Below, piece after piece: positions 14,045 through 24,000 of a DNA stretch of 30,257 bases; positions within the stretch are counted from its first letter, which is position 1; each line of letters starts with the position of its first letter. The DNA lies in NCBI GenBank assembly GCA_045577655.1, contig JAZNIU010000038.1, positions 1 to 30,257 of the forward strand, given 5' to 3'. Made by a program: the position numbers and the translations under genes. This DNA is from RGIG7450 sp045577655. Its GTDB lineage: Bacteria > Bacillota > Clostridia > RUG12999. The notes beneath the pieces were generated by a model. The model did not search any database. It saw only the letters and a program-made list of their open reading frames with translations, and was not told where the DNA came from.

Positions 14045-15367
14045 ATGAAACTATTTCGTTTTAAAGGTGGCATACATCCATCTTATAACAAAGCCTTGAC
14101 TTCCGATAAAAAGACCGTGTTTTTAGAGGGTGGTCAGCTATTATACATTCCTCTTTCTCAGCATATTGGTGCTCCATGCGAGCCGGTTGTTGCAGTTGGG
14201 GACCAGGTGCTGATGGGGCAGCTTATAGCAGACAGTAAAGCATTTGTTTCTGCTCCCATCCATTCAAGCGTTTCGGGCACAGTGAAAGAAATAAAAAAAT
14301 GCCTGCATCCGAACGGAACTATGGTGCAGACAATTGTTATTGAAAACGACTTTAACTACACCCCCTTCCAGATGGAAAAAAACAAGAACTACAGAAACCT
14401 TTCCTCTGACAAGCTTGTGGAAATAATCCGCACTGCAGGGCTTGTGGGAATGGGTGGTGCTGGTTTCCCGTCACATATAAAGCTTGCTCCTTCAAAAGAC
14501 AAACCCATAGAATGTGTTATTGTAAACGGAGCAGAATGTGAGCCCTACCTTTCTTCTGACCACAGAGCAATGGTTGAACAGCCGGGCGATGTAATCAGAG
14601 GTCTTCGAATTATTATGAAAATGCTCAAATGCAAACGGGGTGTTATCGCAATTGAGGACAACAAACCGGACGCAATAGAAAAAATTTCTGATTTACTCAA
14701 GAAAACCAAGACCATTGAGGTTGCCGTTCTTAAAACCAAGTATCCGCAAGGGTCTGAAAAACATTTGATAAAAACCGTTATGGGCAAAGAAGTTCCCTCG
14801 GGCAAACTTCCTGCAGATGTAGGTGCAACAGTTGTAAATGCCGACACTGCCATTTCTGTTAAAAATGCTGTTGAAGGCATCAATCCTGTAATAAGAAGAA
14901 GAGTGACCGTTTCAGGTCACGGCATAAAAAATCCTTCTGTTTTCAGTGTGCCGATAGGTATGCTTGTATCTGAAGTGCTTGAAGCAGCCGGGGGCTTAAA
15001 TGAAGACACTTTCAAAATAATAATGGGCGGCCCTATGACAGGCCTTCCCATATTTGAAACAGATGTTCCTATCATTAAAACCTCTTCCGGCGTTCTCGCT
15101 CTTACTGAAAAGGAATCTCCGTCAGACACAGAATATGCTTGCCTGCGTTGTGGCAAATGTGTTACTGCTTGTCCTATGAACCTTATGCCGCTTAAAATTT
15201 CCACAGCCGGCAGAGAAGCAGATGATGATGCAGCCGTTTTATACCATGCAAACGATTGTATTGAATGTGGTTGCTGTTCATACGCCTGTCCTTCTCACAG
15301 ACGTCTTTTAGACGGCATAAGATTTGCAAAAGCTCGTGCAGTAAGCATTCTTGCAAACAAAAACTAA
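14045..15367 (+). CDS. rnfC: Rnf complex subunit C (ferredoxin:NAD+ oxidoreductase, NADH/FMN and Fe-S subunit)
   Basis: A 440-residue peripheral subunit of the Rnf complex, which couples transfer of electrons from reduced ferredoxin to NAD+ to Na+ or H+ export. It contains the flavin/nucleotide binding segment GMGGAGFPSHIK at residues 135-146, the VNGAECEPYLSSDHR stretch typical of the NuoF-like fold near 161-175, and two ferredoxin-type motifs at the C-terminus, CLRCGKCVTACPMNL and CIECGCCSYACPSHR, for two [4Fe-4S] clusters. The start ATG is supported by GAGGTG 5 bases upstream. It is the first gene of the operon, as in clostridia, and lies divergent to the phage portal gene. Confidence 0.95.
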   Translation: MKLFRFKGGIHPSYNKALTSDKKTVFLEGGQLLYIPLSQHIGAPCEPVVAVGDQVLMGQLIADSKAFVSAPIHSSVSGTVKEIKKCLHPNGTMVQTIVIENDFNYTPFQMEKNKNYRNLSSDKLVEIIRTAGLVGMGGAGFPSHIKLAPSKDKPIECVIVNGAECEPYLSSDHRAMVEQPGDVIRGLRIIMKMLKCKRGVIAIEDNKPDAIEKISDLLKKTKTIEVAVLKTKYPQGSEKHLIKTVMGKEVPSGKLPADVGATVVNADTAISVKNAVEGINPVIRRRVTVSGHGIKNPSVFSVPIGMLVSEVLEAAGGLNEDTFKIIMGGPMTGLPIFETDVPIIKTSSGVLALTEKESPSDTEYACLRCGKCVTACPMNLMPLKISTAGREADDDAAVLYHANDCIECGCCSYACPSHRRLLDGIRFAKARAVSILANKN

Positions 15368-15400
15368 CTTTCTTTTCTTTCTACGAAAGGTGGATTTATT

Positions 15401-16387
15401 ATGAAAATCAATTCTTTAATTGCATCTGCACCGCACGTAAGACACCCCGAGAGTGTAACCGGCGTGATGCTTGATGTTATAATAGCTTTAATACCGGCAG
15501 GTCTTGCTTCCGTGTTCTACTTTGGCATTCCTGCACTTCTTGTAATTGCAACTTCAGTTGTTTCCTGTGTTCTTTTTGAATATTTCTGGAACAAACTGTT
15601 GCACAGACCCAACTCAACAGGCGACCTTTCTGCCATTGTAACAGGGCTTTTGCTGGCATATTCACTGCCACCGAAATCACCTCTGTGGATAGTTCTTATA
15701 GGTGCTCTTTTTGCAATAATTGTTACAAAACAGTTCTTCGGCGGCATAGGCCACAACTTTATGAACCCTGCACTTTGCGGACGTGCATTCCTGCTCGCTT
15801 CCTGGTCAGGTCATATGACCTACTGGACATCACCGTCTTTCTTTGGTGCAGATGCCGTTTCTTCCTCTACTCCTCTTGCCGCACTCAATGCAGGCAACTT
15901 TGACCTTCTCCCCTCTTTTGCCGATTTGTTTTTCGGTAATAAAGGCGGGTCACTTGGCGAAGTTTCAGTTGCACTTTTGCTTTTAGGTGCAATCTATCTT
16001 TTTGTTCGCAGAATAATTTCCTGGCATATCCCTGTTTCCTACATATTGTCCACAGCTCTTGTAATGGGAATATTTGGCGGCGGAACAGATGTTGTTATGT
16101 CACTTAAAATTTCCCTTTTCCACGTATGTTCGGGCGGACTTATACTTGGTGCATTCTTTATGGCTACCGACTATACCACCACTCCTGTCACCCCCATCGG
16201 CCACATAATTATGGGCGTGGGCTGCGGCGCTCTCACCGCGCTGATACGACTTGGCGGCGGATATGCTGAAGGTGTAACCTATGCAATCCTTGTTATGAAT
16301 GCAATCACACCTCTTATAGATAAATTTGTTCATCCTCGTGTTTTCGGCCATACACGCGTGAAGAAGGAGGCTAAACAAAATGTTTAA
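15401..16387 (+). CDS. rnfD: Rnf complex subunit D (membrane flavoprotein)
   Basis: A 328-residue membrane subunit with about nine hydrophobic helices. The family signature APHVRHPESVTGVMLDVIIALIP begins near residue 9, GGIGHNFMNPALCGRAFLLASW lies near 114-136, and FFMATDYTTTPVTPIGHIIMGVG near 250 holds the threonine-rich site at which RnfD/NqrB proteins carry covalent FMN. It forms part of the ion-translocating core. AAAGGTGG precedes the ATG. The gene overlaps rnfG by 8 bases. Length is normal for the family. Confidence 0.95.
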   Translation: MKINSLIASAPHVRHPESVTGVMLDVIIALIPAGLASVFYFGIPALLVIATSVVSCVLFEYFWNKLLHRPNSTGDLSAIVTGLLLAYSLPPKSPLWIVLIGALFAIIVTKQFFGGIGHNFMNPALCGRAFLLASWSGHMTYWTSPSFFGADAVSSSTPLAALNAGNFDLLPSFADLFFGNKGGSLGEVSVALLLLGAIYLFVRRIISWHIPVSYILSTALVMGIFGGGTDVVMSLKISLFHVCSGGLILGAFFMATDYTTTPVTPIGHIIMGVGCGALTALIRLGGGYAEGVTYAILVMNAITPLIDKFVHPRVFGHTRVKKEAKQNV

Positions 16388-16922
16388 AAAAGTTATTAAA
16401 ATGAGTAGCATTCTTCTTGCTATCTCGCTTGTAATGGCTCTTCTTCTGGCTGTTACAAATGAGATGACAAAAGGCATCATTGCCTCTCAGAAAACAGAAA
16501 AGAAAATGCGTGCCATGTCAGAAGTTATGGCTGCAGATAATTACAATATTCTCTCTGATGAATCCAAAGACTATGAGTTGTACGAAGCTCGTCTTTTCAA
16601 CAAAACAGTGGGGCACATTGTTTCCCTTTCAGAATATGGTTATGGCGGAGCAATTTCTCTTGTAATCGGTATTAAGGATGGGCATATAACAAATGTTTCA
16701 ATAACCGATATGTCGGAAACCCCCGGTCTTGGTGAACGTGCAAAAGAACCGGAATTCCTTGATGGGTTTAAAGATGCGACAGGCCAGGTGAAATTGGCAA
16801 AAGAGGGCGGCACCATTCAGGCAATAAGCGGTGCCACTATCACATCAAAAGCCGTTACGGCGGGAGTTAACCGCGCACTTGAAATTGTATCTGGTTATGC
16901 AGGAGGTGCATCCAATGAATAA
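16380..16922 (+). CDS. rnfG: Rnf complex subunit G (FMN-carrying subunit)
   Basis: A 180-residue protein with one N-terminal membrane anchor (residues 7-27) and an extracytoplasmic FMN-binding domain. The motif AISGATITSKAVT near residues 150-162 contains the SGAT sequence whose threonine bears covalently linked FMN in RnfG/NqrC. GLGERAKEPEF is another family marker. A GGAGG site lies before the ATG, within the end of rnfD. Its end overlaps rnfE by 8 bases, so translation is probably coupled. It passes electrons between RnfD and the rest of the complex. Confidence 0.95.
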   Translation: MFKKVIKMSSILLAISLVMALLLAVTNEMTKGIIASQKTEKKMRAMSEVMAADNYNILSDESKDYELYEARLFNKTVGHIVSLSEYGYGGAISLVIGIKDGHITNVSITDMSETPGLGERAKEPEFLDGFKDATGQVKLAKEGGTIQAISGATITSKAVTAGVNRALEIVSGYAGGASNE

Positions 16923-17523
16923 AAAGTACATGAACACACTTTTAAACGGTATTATAACTGAAAATCCCGTTCTGGTCCTTCTTCTTGGAATGTGCCCCAC
17001 CCTTGCAACCTCAACCTCTGTTTCGAATGCCATTGGTATGGGACTTGCAGCAACATTTGTTCTGACCTGTTCAAATATTGTTGTTTCACTTCTTAGGAAA
17101 ATAATTCCTGACGAAATACGAATAGCTTCTTTCGTTGTTATAATCGCCGGATTTGTTACACTTGTCCAGATGATTCTTGAAGCATATCTTCCTGAACTTA
17201 ATAGTAGCCTGGGCGTGTTCATTCCGCTTATAGTTGTTAACTGTATAATCTTTGCCAGAGCAGAAGCGTTTGCTTTTAAAAACAACATCTTACTTTCTGC
17301 TATTGACGGTATCGGCATGGGCGCAGGGTTTACTCTTGCGCTTGTGATGATAGCTGCTGTCAGGGAGCTTTTAGGCTCAGGCAGTTTCCTTGGAATTTCC
17401 CTGTTTGGCGAAAACTTCCAGGGCGCAACAGTAATGACAATGGCTCCGGGAGGATTTTTAACACTTGGTATTATAATCGCAGTGCTTAACATAATAAAAA
17501 GCCGCAGAAAGGAGAGCGAATAA
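16915..17523 (+). CDS. rnfE: Rnf complex subunit E (membrane subunit)
   Basis: A 202-residue, six-helix membrane protein with the family pattern NGIITENPVLVLLLGMCPTLATSTSV at the start and VNCIIFARAEAFA in the middle; the cysteines in GMCPTLA and VNCIIFARAEA are those that bind an intramembrane Fe-S centre together with RnfA. I chose ATG at 16915 because a very good AGGAGGTG site precedes it, and because a longer frame to 16831 would add 28 residues of non-family sequence inside rnfG. It overlaps the rnfG stop by 8 bases. RnfE and RnfA are related and face each other in the membrane. Confidence 0.95.
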   Translation: MNKKYMNTLLNGIITENPVLVLLLGMCPTLATSTSVSNAIGMGLAATFVLTCSNIVVSLLRKIIPDEIRIASFVVIIAGFVTLVQMILEAYLPELNSSLGVFIPLIVVNCIIFARAEAFAFKNNILLSAIDGIGMGAGFTLALVMIAAVRELLGSGSFLGISLFGENFQGATVMTMAPGGFLTLGIIIAVLNIIKSRRKESE

Positions 17524-17526
17524 AAA

Positions 17527-18105
17527 ATGTTATTAAATCTTGTTGTTATTGCCTTTACGGCAATGCTTGCAGAAAACTTCGTGCTTGTAAAATTCATGGG
17601 AATTTGCGCTTTCCTCGGCGTATCCAAAAAGCTCAGCACTTCCTTTGGTATGGGCATGGCAGTTTTGTTTGTAATGCTTCTTTCTGCAATTTTTACCTGG
17701 TTTGTTCAGCTGATATTAAATGCATTTAACCTTGAATATTTGCAGACCATCACTTTCATACTTGTAATTGCTTCACTGGTACAGCTTGTTGAAATGATTT
17801 TGAAAAAATATTTACCTCCCCTCTATAATGCGCTTGGTATCTATTTGCCTCTTATAACAACAAACTGTGCAGTTTTAGGTGCAGCAATTCTTATTCAGAC
17901 AAACGGATATAATCTACTTGAAGCAATAGTATATGCAATTTTTGCAGCTCTTGGATTTACTCTTGCAATAGTAATTTTTTCAGGAATTCGCGAAAGGCTT
18001 GACGAGGCAGACGCTCCCGAATTTATGAAAGGGCTTCCGATTGCCCTTGTATCAGCGTCTCTTCTTTCTCTTGCTTTCTTTGGATTCCTCGGTTTCAAAT
18101 TTTAG
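17527..18105 (+). CDS. rnfA: Rnf complex subunit A (membrane subunit)
   Basis: A 192-residue, six-helix membrane protein paralogous to RnfE. The N-terminal LAENFVLVKFMGICAFLGVSKK and the later YLPLITTNCAVLGAAIL are standard; their cysteines bind the shared intramembrane Fe-S centre. The C-terminal region carries SGIRERLDEADAPEFMKGLPIALVSASLLSLAF, typical of the subunit. It starts 3 bases after the rnfE stop with a GGAGAG site at the end of rnfE. Together with RnfD and RnfE it forms the ion path. Confidence 0.95.
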   Translation: MLLNLVVIAFTAMLAENFVLVKFMGICAFLGVSKKLSTSFGMGMAVLFVMLLSAIFTWFVQLILNAFNLEYLQTITFILVIASLVQLVEMILKKYLPPLYNALGIYLPLITTNCAVLGAAILIQTNGYNLLEAIVYAIFAALGFTLAIVIFSGIRERLDEADAPEFMKGLPIALVSASLLSLAFFGFLGFKF

Positions 18106-18123
18106 AAAGGCGGTGCAAAATAT

Positions 18124-18936
18124 ATGAATATTATTTTAATAATTTCTGCCGTGGCAGTTCTTGGCCTGCTTGGCCTTCTGTTTGGCATTCTTTTAAGCAT
18201 TGCATCGTCTGTTTTTGCAGTTCATGTTGATGAACGTATAGAAAAAATTGCAAACGTTCTCCCCGGTGCAAATTGCGGTGGATGCGGTTTTGCAGGTTGT
18301 AATGCCTATGCGGATGCAATTGTTACAAAAGGTGTTTCCTGTGCACTTTGCTCACCCGGCGGAAAAGAAGCTTTTGATTCCATTTCGGAAATTATGGGCA
18401 CTTCTTCTGAATTTGTAAAAAAGGTTGCAACAATAAAATGCGCCGGCGGTTGTTCAGAAGCAGTTGAAAGATATAACTATGCCGGCCTTTCCGACTGCCG
18501 CGCCGCAATGCGGATAGGCGGTGGGCAGAAAGCCTGCGACTTTGCTTGTATCGGACTTGGAACCTGTGTTCACCTCTGTCTTGCAAATGCAATAACCATT
18601 CAGAACGGAATTGCTCATTTTGACCCGGACAAATGCGGTGGATGCGGCAGATGTGTTCAGTCCTGTCCCAAGAAAATTATAGAAATTCTGCCTATTGAAA
18701 AGAAATATTATGTTCTGTGTTCATCTCAGCATAAGGGCGCTGAAATGAAAGGCATCTGCAGCGTTGGTTGTATTGGTTGCGGAATTTGTGTTAAAAACTG
18801 CGAGGCCGGTGCAATAACACTGGAAAACAACCTTGCACACATCGACCCGGACAAATGTATCGGCTGCGGGATCTGTGCTGAAAAATGTCCAAAGAAGATT
18901 ATAAAATCTTTATACAAACAGCCTTCGGAAGCATAA
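18124..18936 (+). CDS. rnfB: Rnf complex subunit B (ferredoxin-accepting Fe-S subunit)
   Basis: A 270-residue subunit that takes electrons from ferredoxin. An N-terminal membrane helix (residues 4-32) is followed by the RnfB-type cluster motif NCGGCGFAGCNAYADAI near 50-66 with a further Cys downstream. Then come four ferredoxin-type sets: CDFACIGLGTCVHLC, CGGCGRCVQSCP, CSVGCIGCGICVKNC and CIGCGICAEKCP, so up to five clusters in total. This multi-cluster form is common in clostridial RnfB. AAAGGCGGTG precedes the ATG. It is the last gene of the operon; a terminator lies just after it. Confidence 0.95.
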   Translation: MNIILIISAVAVLGLLGLLFGILLSIASSVFAVHVDERIEKIANVLPGANCGGCGFAGCNAYADAIVTKGVSCALCSPGGKEAFDSISEIMGTSSEFVKKVATIKCAGGCSEAVERYNYAGLSDCRAAMRIGGGQKACDFACIGLGTCVHLCLANAITIQNGIAHFDPDKCGGCGRCVQSCPKKIIEILPIEKKYYVLCSSQHKGAEMKGICSVGCIGCGICVKNCEAGAITLENNLAHIDPDKCIGCGICAEKCPKKIIKSLYKQPSEA

Positions 18937-18948
18937 GATAAGCAATAT

Positions 18949-18982
18949 ACACCGTGATGCAACAGTATCACGGTGTTTTTTT
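18949..18982 (+). terminator. Intrinsic terminator of the rnf operon
   Basis: A 10-base stem (ACACCGTGAT at 18949-18958 paired with ATCACGGTGT at 18967-18976) has an 8-base loop and runs into seven T (18976-18982). It starts 12 bases after the rnfB stop. Confidence 0.95.
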
Positions 18983-19015
18983 GCATAAATATGGCTAATT
19001 ATTACCCTAAAACTA

Positions 19016-19044
19016 TTGAAAAAAGTTTATTTTTATTATATAAT
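19016..19044 (+). promoter_or_regulatory. Sigma-A type promoter of the XRE-cupin/MATE unit
   Basis: TTGAAA at 19016-19021 and TATAAT at 19039-19044 are spaced by 17 bases. Transcription would begin near 19051, about 27 bases before the ATG at 19078. No clear palindromic operator is seen beside it. Confidence 0.8.
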
Positions 19045-19077
19045 AGTAGAGTATAAATAAATTTGGAAGGTGTCATT

Positions 19078-19617
19078 ATGGATATTGGCCGTAAAATAAA
19101 ACGACTCCGTCAGGAAAAAAATCTTACTCAGGACGAGCTTGCTCTGCGCTGCGAGCTTTCAAAAGGTTTTATATCCCAGCTTGAAAGAGACCTTACCTCG
19201 CCCAATCTTTCCACTCTCGCAGACATTTTAGAATCGCTTGGTCTTACCTTGAGCGAATTTTTCAGAGAGGACAGAGATGAAAAGATTGTTTTTGGAGAAA
19301 ACGATTTTTTTGAAGCTACAAACGACAGTCTGGGCTATACTGTAGAGTGGATTATTCCAAACGCACAGAAAAATGAAATGGAGCCCATGCTGCTCACTCT
19401 TGAACCGGGTGGCAGATACAATGAAGAAACTGCACACAGTGGCGAAGAATTCGGCTATGTGCTTTACGGTTCGGTCTATCTTCATATTGGCAATAAACGA
19501 TATAAAGTAAAAAAAGGAGAATGTTTCTGTTATAAACCAAATAACAATCACACCCTTTCAAATCCGGGCAAAACAAAAGCCAAAATTTTGTGGGTGTCTT
19601 CTCCCCCGTCTTTTTAA
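19078..19617 (+). CDS. XRE-family regulator with C-terminal cupin domain
   Basis: A 179-residue protein. Residues 1-65 are a helix-turn-helix of XRE type (IGRKIKRLRQEKNLTQDELALRCELSKGFISQLERDLTSPNLSTL). Residues ~105-175 form a cupin barrel with LEPGGRYNEETAHSGEEFGYVLYGSV and KKGECFCYKPNNNHTLSNPG, a layout seen in PuuR-like regulators that sense small ligands such as polyamines. I chose ATG at 19078 with GGAAGG 7 bases before it. The next gene, a MATE transporter, starts 10 bases after the stop, so the regulator may control that transporter; the ligand is unknown. In many clostridia this type of regulator stands before the polyamine uptake genes, which are not here. Confidence 0.85.
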   Translation: MDIGRKIKRLRQEKNLTQDELALRCELSKGFISQLERDLTSPNLSTLADILESLGLTLSEFFREDRDEKIVFGENDFFEATNDSLGYTVEWIIPNAQKNEMEPMLLTLEPGGRYNEETAHSGEEFGYVLYGSVYLHIGNKRYKVKKGECFCYKPNNNHTLSNPGKTKAKILWVSSPPSF

Positions 19618-19627
19618 GGAGTAAACA

Positions 19628-21007
19628 ATGTTATTAGATAGAGAAATACTTTTACCGGGCAAGTCATTTGCAAAATACGCACTGTCCCTTGCTCTCCCCA
19701 TTTTTGCACAAAACTTTCTGACTTATGTCCTCGGAATGATGGATGTTATTCTTCTTCAGGGGCTGGGCGACGTTGCCGTTGCTTCCGTCAGTCTTGCCAA
19801 CCAGGCATTTATGTGCCTCAATCTTTTAATATGGGGTATTTCAAGCGGAAGTTCAGTTCTTATGTCTCAATTCCGCGGAGCAAAAGACTATGTCTCCATG
19901 AGAAAAGTAGTCATAATTTCGTTTGCCGTTGCAACATTCGCGCTTACCGTGCTCTCCTCTGTCATAACCATATTCCCCACCACTTTCCTGGGGCTTATGA
20001 CATCAGAGAAAGAGCTTATTGCAGCAGGTGCGCCCTATGTAAAAATTGTTACTCTGTCATTTATTTGCAGTGGTATATCCTATGTTTTTTCGTCAGCGCT
20101 CAGATGTTGCGGCAGAACAAAAGCACCACTTGCAGCAAGTATCGTTTCCCTTTCACTCAACACAATGTTGAACTACATTCTCATTTACGGAAAACTTTCC
20201 TTTCCCGCAATGGGCATTGAGGGTGCGGCAATTGCAACCGTAATCTCAAGAATAGTGGAAATGATAATGGTCATCTGCTTTGTTTATTTTGGCAGAGCAG
20301 ATGAAATAAAAGTTGCACCAAAAGATTTTAACGGTCTTAACGGGGCTCACATCAAAAAATTCTTTGTAATTTCAAGCCCGATAATTTTAAACGAATTTTG
20401 CTGGGGATTTTTTAACACCGTATATGCTGCCATCTATGGCCGTATGGGCACCGTAACGGTTGCAGCAATGAGTGTTGCCAACCTTATTTCTCAGGCATTT
20501 TCAACAATTCCCAACAGTATTGGTTTTGTAACCGCAATAATTCTTGGCCATCTTCTTGGTTCGGAAAAATTTGAAGAAGCAAAAAAACGGTCACTCACGC
20601 TGGAATTTTATTCCGTATTTCTTGGAATTGTGATGGGCGCCGTAATGATAATACTTGCTCCTCTTTTCACCTCCAGACTTTTCGGTGGTCTGAGCAGAGA
20701 AGCTATAAAACTTTCCATTTCTCTCATTTGTGTATTTGGATGCTATCTGCCTGCCATGACATACAATTTCACTTCAATCGCAGGCACGCTCCGCAGTGGT
20801 GGCGACACAATTGCCGCTACATTGATTGATACTCTTTCAATGCTTTTCATCGGTGTTCCTGCCGGCATATTTTTTGGAATATATCTGAAAATGAACCCGG
20901 TTATTGTAGTGGCACTGATGCACAGCGAGTCGCTTGTGAAAGCAGTTGTGGCTTTCTTTCGTGCCCGTACAGACAAATGGGTCAAAAAAATTCACGCAGC
21001 AAGTTAA
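19628..21007 (+). CDS. MATE family efflux transporter
   Basis: A 459-residue membrane protein with about 12 helices in two related halves, as in MATE (NorM/DinF) transporters, which export drugs or metabolites using Na+ or H+ gradients. Recognisable parts are LALPIFAQNFLTYVLGMMDVILL near residue 18, SSVLMSQFRGAKDY near 76-90, and the start of the second half, FFVISSPIILNEFCWGFFNTVYAAIYGRMG, near 243. The ribosome binding site AAGGAG overlaps the stop of the regulator gene. Substrate cannot be read from the sequence. Confidence 0.9.
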   Translation: MLLDREILLPGKSFAKYALSLALPIFAQNFLTYVLGMMDVILLQGLGDVAVASVSLANQAFMCLNLLIWGISSGSSVLMSQFRGAKDYVSMRKVVIISFAVATFALTVLSSVITIFPTTFLGLMTSEKELIAAGAPYVKIVTLSFICSGISYVFSSALRCCGRTKAPLAASIVSLSLNTMLNYILIYGKLSFPAMGIEGAAIATVISRIVEMIMVICFVYFGRADEIKVAPKDFNGLNGAHIKKFFVISSPIILNEFCWGFFNTVYAAIYGRMGTVTVAAMSVANLISQAFSTIPNSIGFVTAIILGHLLGSEKFEEAKKRSLTLEFYSVFLGIVMGAVMIILAPLFTSRLFGGLSREAIKLSISLICVFGCYLPAMTYNFTSIAGTLRSGGDTIAATLIDTLSMLFIGVPAGIFFGIYLKMNPVIVVALMHSESLVKAVVAFFRARTDKWVKKIHAAS

Positions 21008-21022
21008 AGGCAGGTGTTTTGC

Positions 21023-24000
21023 TTGTATTTTAAAAGTATTTCTTTACAGGGATTTAAATCTTTCGCAGATAAAACCGTTCTCGACTTTAAAGGCGGTATA
21101 ACTGCAATTGTTGGTCCTAACGGCAGCGGTAAAAGTAATATTTCCGATGCAATCCGCTGGGTAATGGGCGAAATGAGTGCCAAATCTCTCAGAGGAAGCA
21201 AGATGGAGGATGTTATCTTCTGCGGCAGCGAAAGACGTAAACCTCTCGGCTTTGCAGAAGTAACCATTACTATGGACAACAGCGACAAGTCAATGAAACT
21301 TGATTTTGACGAAGTCAGCGTAACCCGAAGAGTCTACCGTTCGGGCGAAAGTGAATATTATATAAACAAGTCCCCCTGCAGACTTAAAGATATCCACGAG
21401 CTGTTTATGGACACAGGTCTTGGCCGTGACGGATATTCAATTATAGGTCAGGGCAAAATTGATGCTATCCTCAGCGCAAAATCCGACGAACGCCGCCATG
21501 TTTTTGACGAAGCCGCAGGTATCTCCAAATTCCGTTACAGAAAACTTGAAGCGGAGAAAAAGCTTGAAACAACAAACGACAATCTTGTCCGTGTTACAGA
21601 CATAATAAACGAGCTGGAATCTCAGATTGAACCTTTGCGCAAACAGTCGGAAAAAGCAAGAGAATATCTTGTGCTTAAAGACACTCTTAAAAAATCGGAG
21701 ATAAACCTCTGGCTTTCGGATATTGATAAAAGCAAAACCGTTCTCGAATCGGTTAAACGTGACCACGATATTGTTGCGGACAACATAGCTTCTCTCGGCA
21801 AAAGCATTACAGACACAGAAGAAAAAATTTCTTCTCTTAAAGAGAAAAACCGTCTTAACGACTCGGATATAGACCGTCTCCGTGCAGACATCTACAGAAA
21901 GCGCGAAGAGATAACCAAATCGGAAAGCGAAGCAGAAATAATCAAATCCACTCTTGAACATTCAAAAGGAGATTCTCTTAGAATTTCAGGAGAAATAAAA
22001 CTGCTTGAAGAACGTATAGAAACCCTTTCCAAAACTCTTGAAGAAAAACTTTCGCAGAAAATATTGCTTGAAAGTTCTCATGCTAAAGAAGAGGAAAAAG
22101 TTTCTGCATGTCACGATGATTTAAACAAAATAATCGAAGAAATAAAAGCCGTTCGTCTCGGCGCAGATAAACAGGGCGAACATTCAAAAGAGCTCAGCGA
22201 CAAGCTTTTGGAGCTTAATTCAAGAGCCGCAGCAAACAAACAACTTATTTCTTCCGAAACCGACCATATTGCAAATCTTATGGACCAGTTGTCATCTGCA
22301 GAAAAGAAATATTCTGAAAAGGAAGAAATCTACCGCGAGCTTGAAGAAAAAACCAACCGACTTTCAAAACGGATAGATTCTCTCCAGAAAGCATTGGATG
22401 ACGCAAAGGCTGAAAGTGAAGAATCAGCTAAAGCGCTTAATTCTTACACAGCCCAAACCACCACACTTGAAAATAATCTCAAAACTTTAAAAGACAGAAA
22501 AAAACTGCTTGAAGATTTAGAATCGGGTTTCGATGGATTTGGCGGCAGCGTAAAACTTGTAATGAAAGCTCACCAGTCGGGCGAGCTTGGCTCCTTTGAT
22601 ATTTTTGCTCCTGTTTCATCACTTATTGAAACAGACAGCAAATATGTGTCTGCTGTTGAGGCAGCTCTCGGTGCTGCAACAAACCATATTGTAACCTCTG
22701 AAGAAAAGGATGCGAAAGCGGCTATCTCCTATCTCAAACAGACAAAAGGCGGCAGAGCAACTTTTCTTCCTATAAGTGCTATGAAACCAAAACCCTTTGC
22801 TGAAAAGGATGTCAGCTCATCAAAGGGTTACATAGGCATGGCTGCTGACCTTGTGAATTACGACAAAAAGTTTTCCCGTGTGATGGAATATCTTCTTGGC
22901 AGAACTGTTGTGGCAGACAACATCGACAATGCTGTTGATATTGCAAAAAAATATTCCTATTCATTCAAAATCGTAACCCTTCACGGCGACGTACTTAATG
23001 CCGGTGGTAGTATTTCGGGCGGAAGTCAGAGCAAAGCGGGCAGCCTTTCAAGGCGTGATGAAATTGAAAATATTTCAGAAAAAATTGTTTCTCTTGAGAA
23101 AAAACTTAAATCTCAGCTTGCTTTGCATGATGAGTATCTTTCAAAATCCGAAGAAGCAAAAGCTGCTTTAGACGCAAAAAACCGTCTTCTCTGGGACAGT
23201 AAACGGGAAATGGCAGAACATTCTGCAACTCTCCGTCATTCCAAAGAAGCAATGGCAGACGCCCTTTCTCTGCTTAACAATTTAAAATCGGACCTTGCAA
23301 CATCCGAAAAGATAAAAGAGGATGCACTTTTGTTTGAAAAAACTTCTGAAGAGGAAATTTCCCGACTCACCGGTCTCATATCAAAGGTTGCTACCGACCG
23401 CGGCGGTGCTGAAAGTGTTATTGCTTCTCTTCAGGAAAATTATACCATTCTTACAGAAAGATTGAATGTGCTCACTGCTCAGTCGGTTTCCTCCGGCAAG
23501 GATTTGCAAATCTGCATCTCATCAATTGAAGAAATAAGTGGTGAAATATCGGCTACAAAAGTGCAGATAGAAGAAAAAGAAAAATTGGTTTCCGACTCTC
23601 TGTCAGGTGCAGACCGTCTGAAAGAGGAAATTGAAACACTTAAAGCAAAAAGCGAGAGTCTTAAGACAGAGATTGTTTCTGATGAAGAAAATCTTGCTAA
23701 ACTCAGCGACCTTAAAGTTTCCTCAAATAACGATATTGATGCAGCTGAAGCCCTTTTAAAACAGCATAATGAAACTGCTTTCAAGCTTCGTGGTGAGGAG
23801 GGCAGACTTTCGGCAAAACTCGTTAAACTTGAATCGGACAACGAAAATATTCTGTCCCGTCTCTGGGAAGAATATGAACTTACATATTCAACCGCACTTC
23901 CCTTCCGGGATGAATCTCTTGACTATGGCGAGCTTTCAAAAGAAGTTGCGGCTTTGAAAAACAAGATTAAATCCATGGGCAACATCAACGTTAATGCCAT

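Noticed and set aside
3000..14060. Search for attachment-site direct repeats at the two edges of the phage cluster.
   Set aside because: The left edge (terminator hairpin) and right edge (AT-rich promoter region) share no repeat beyond short A/T runs, and no tRNA gene is present at either side.
13885..14073. Minus-strand frame of 62 residues upstream of the portal gene.
   Set aside because: It begins inside rnfC, covers the divergent promoter region and has no ribosome binding site; its composition is that of AT-rich non-coding DNA. It is not a terminase remnant.
16831..16914. Upstream extension of rnfE by 28 residues.
   Set aside because: The extension lies in rnfG in another frame, has no family likeness, and the ATG at 16915 has a perfect AGGAGGTG site.
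21014..21022. GTG at 21014 as the smc start.
   Set aside because: It is too close to AAAGG and gives an N-terminus longer than the family; TTG 21023 has better spacing and gives the standard YFKSISLQGFKSF start.
21437..21961. Long minus-strand frames inside smc, rnfC, rnfE and other genes.
   Set aside because: They are antisense shadows of well-supported genes, without ribosome binding sites or recognisable domains.
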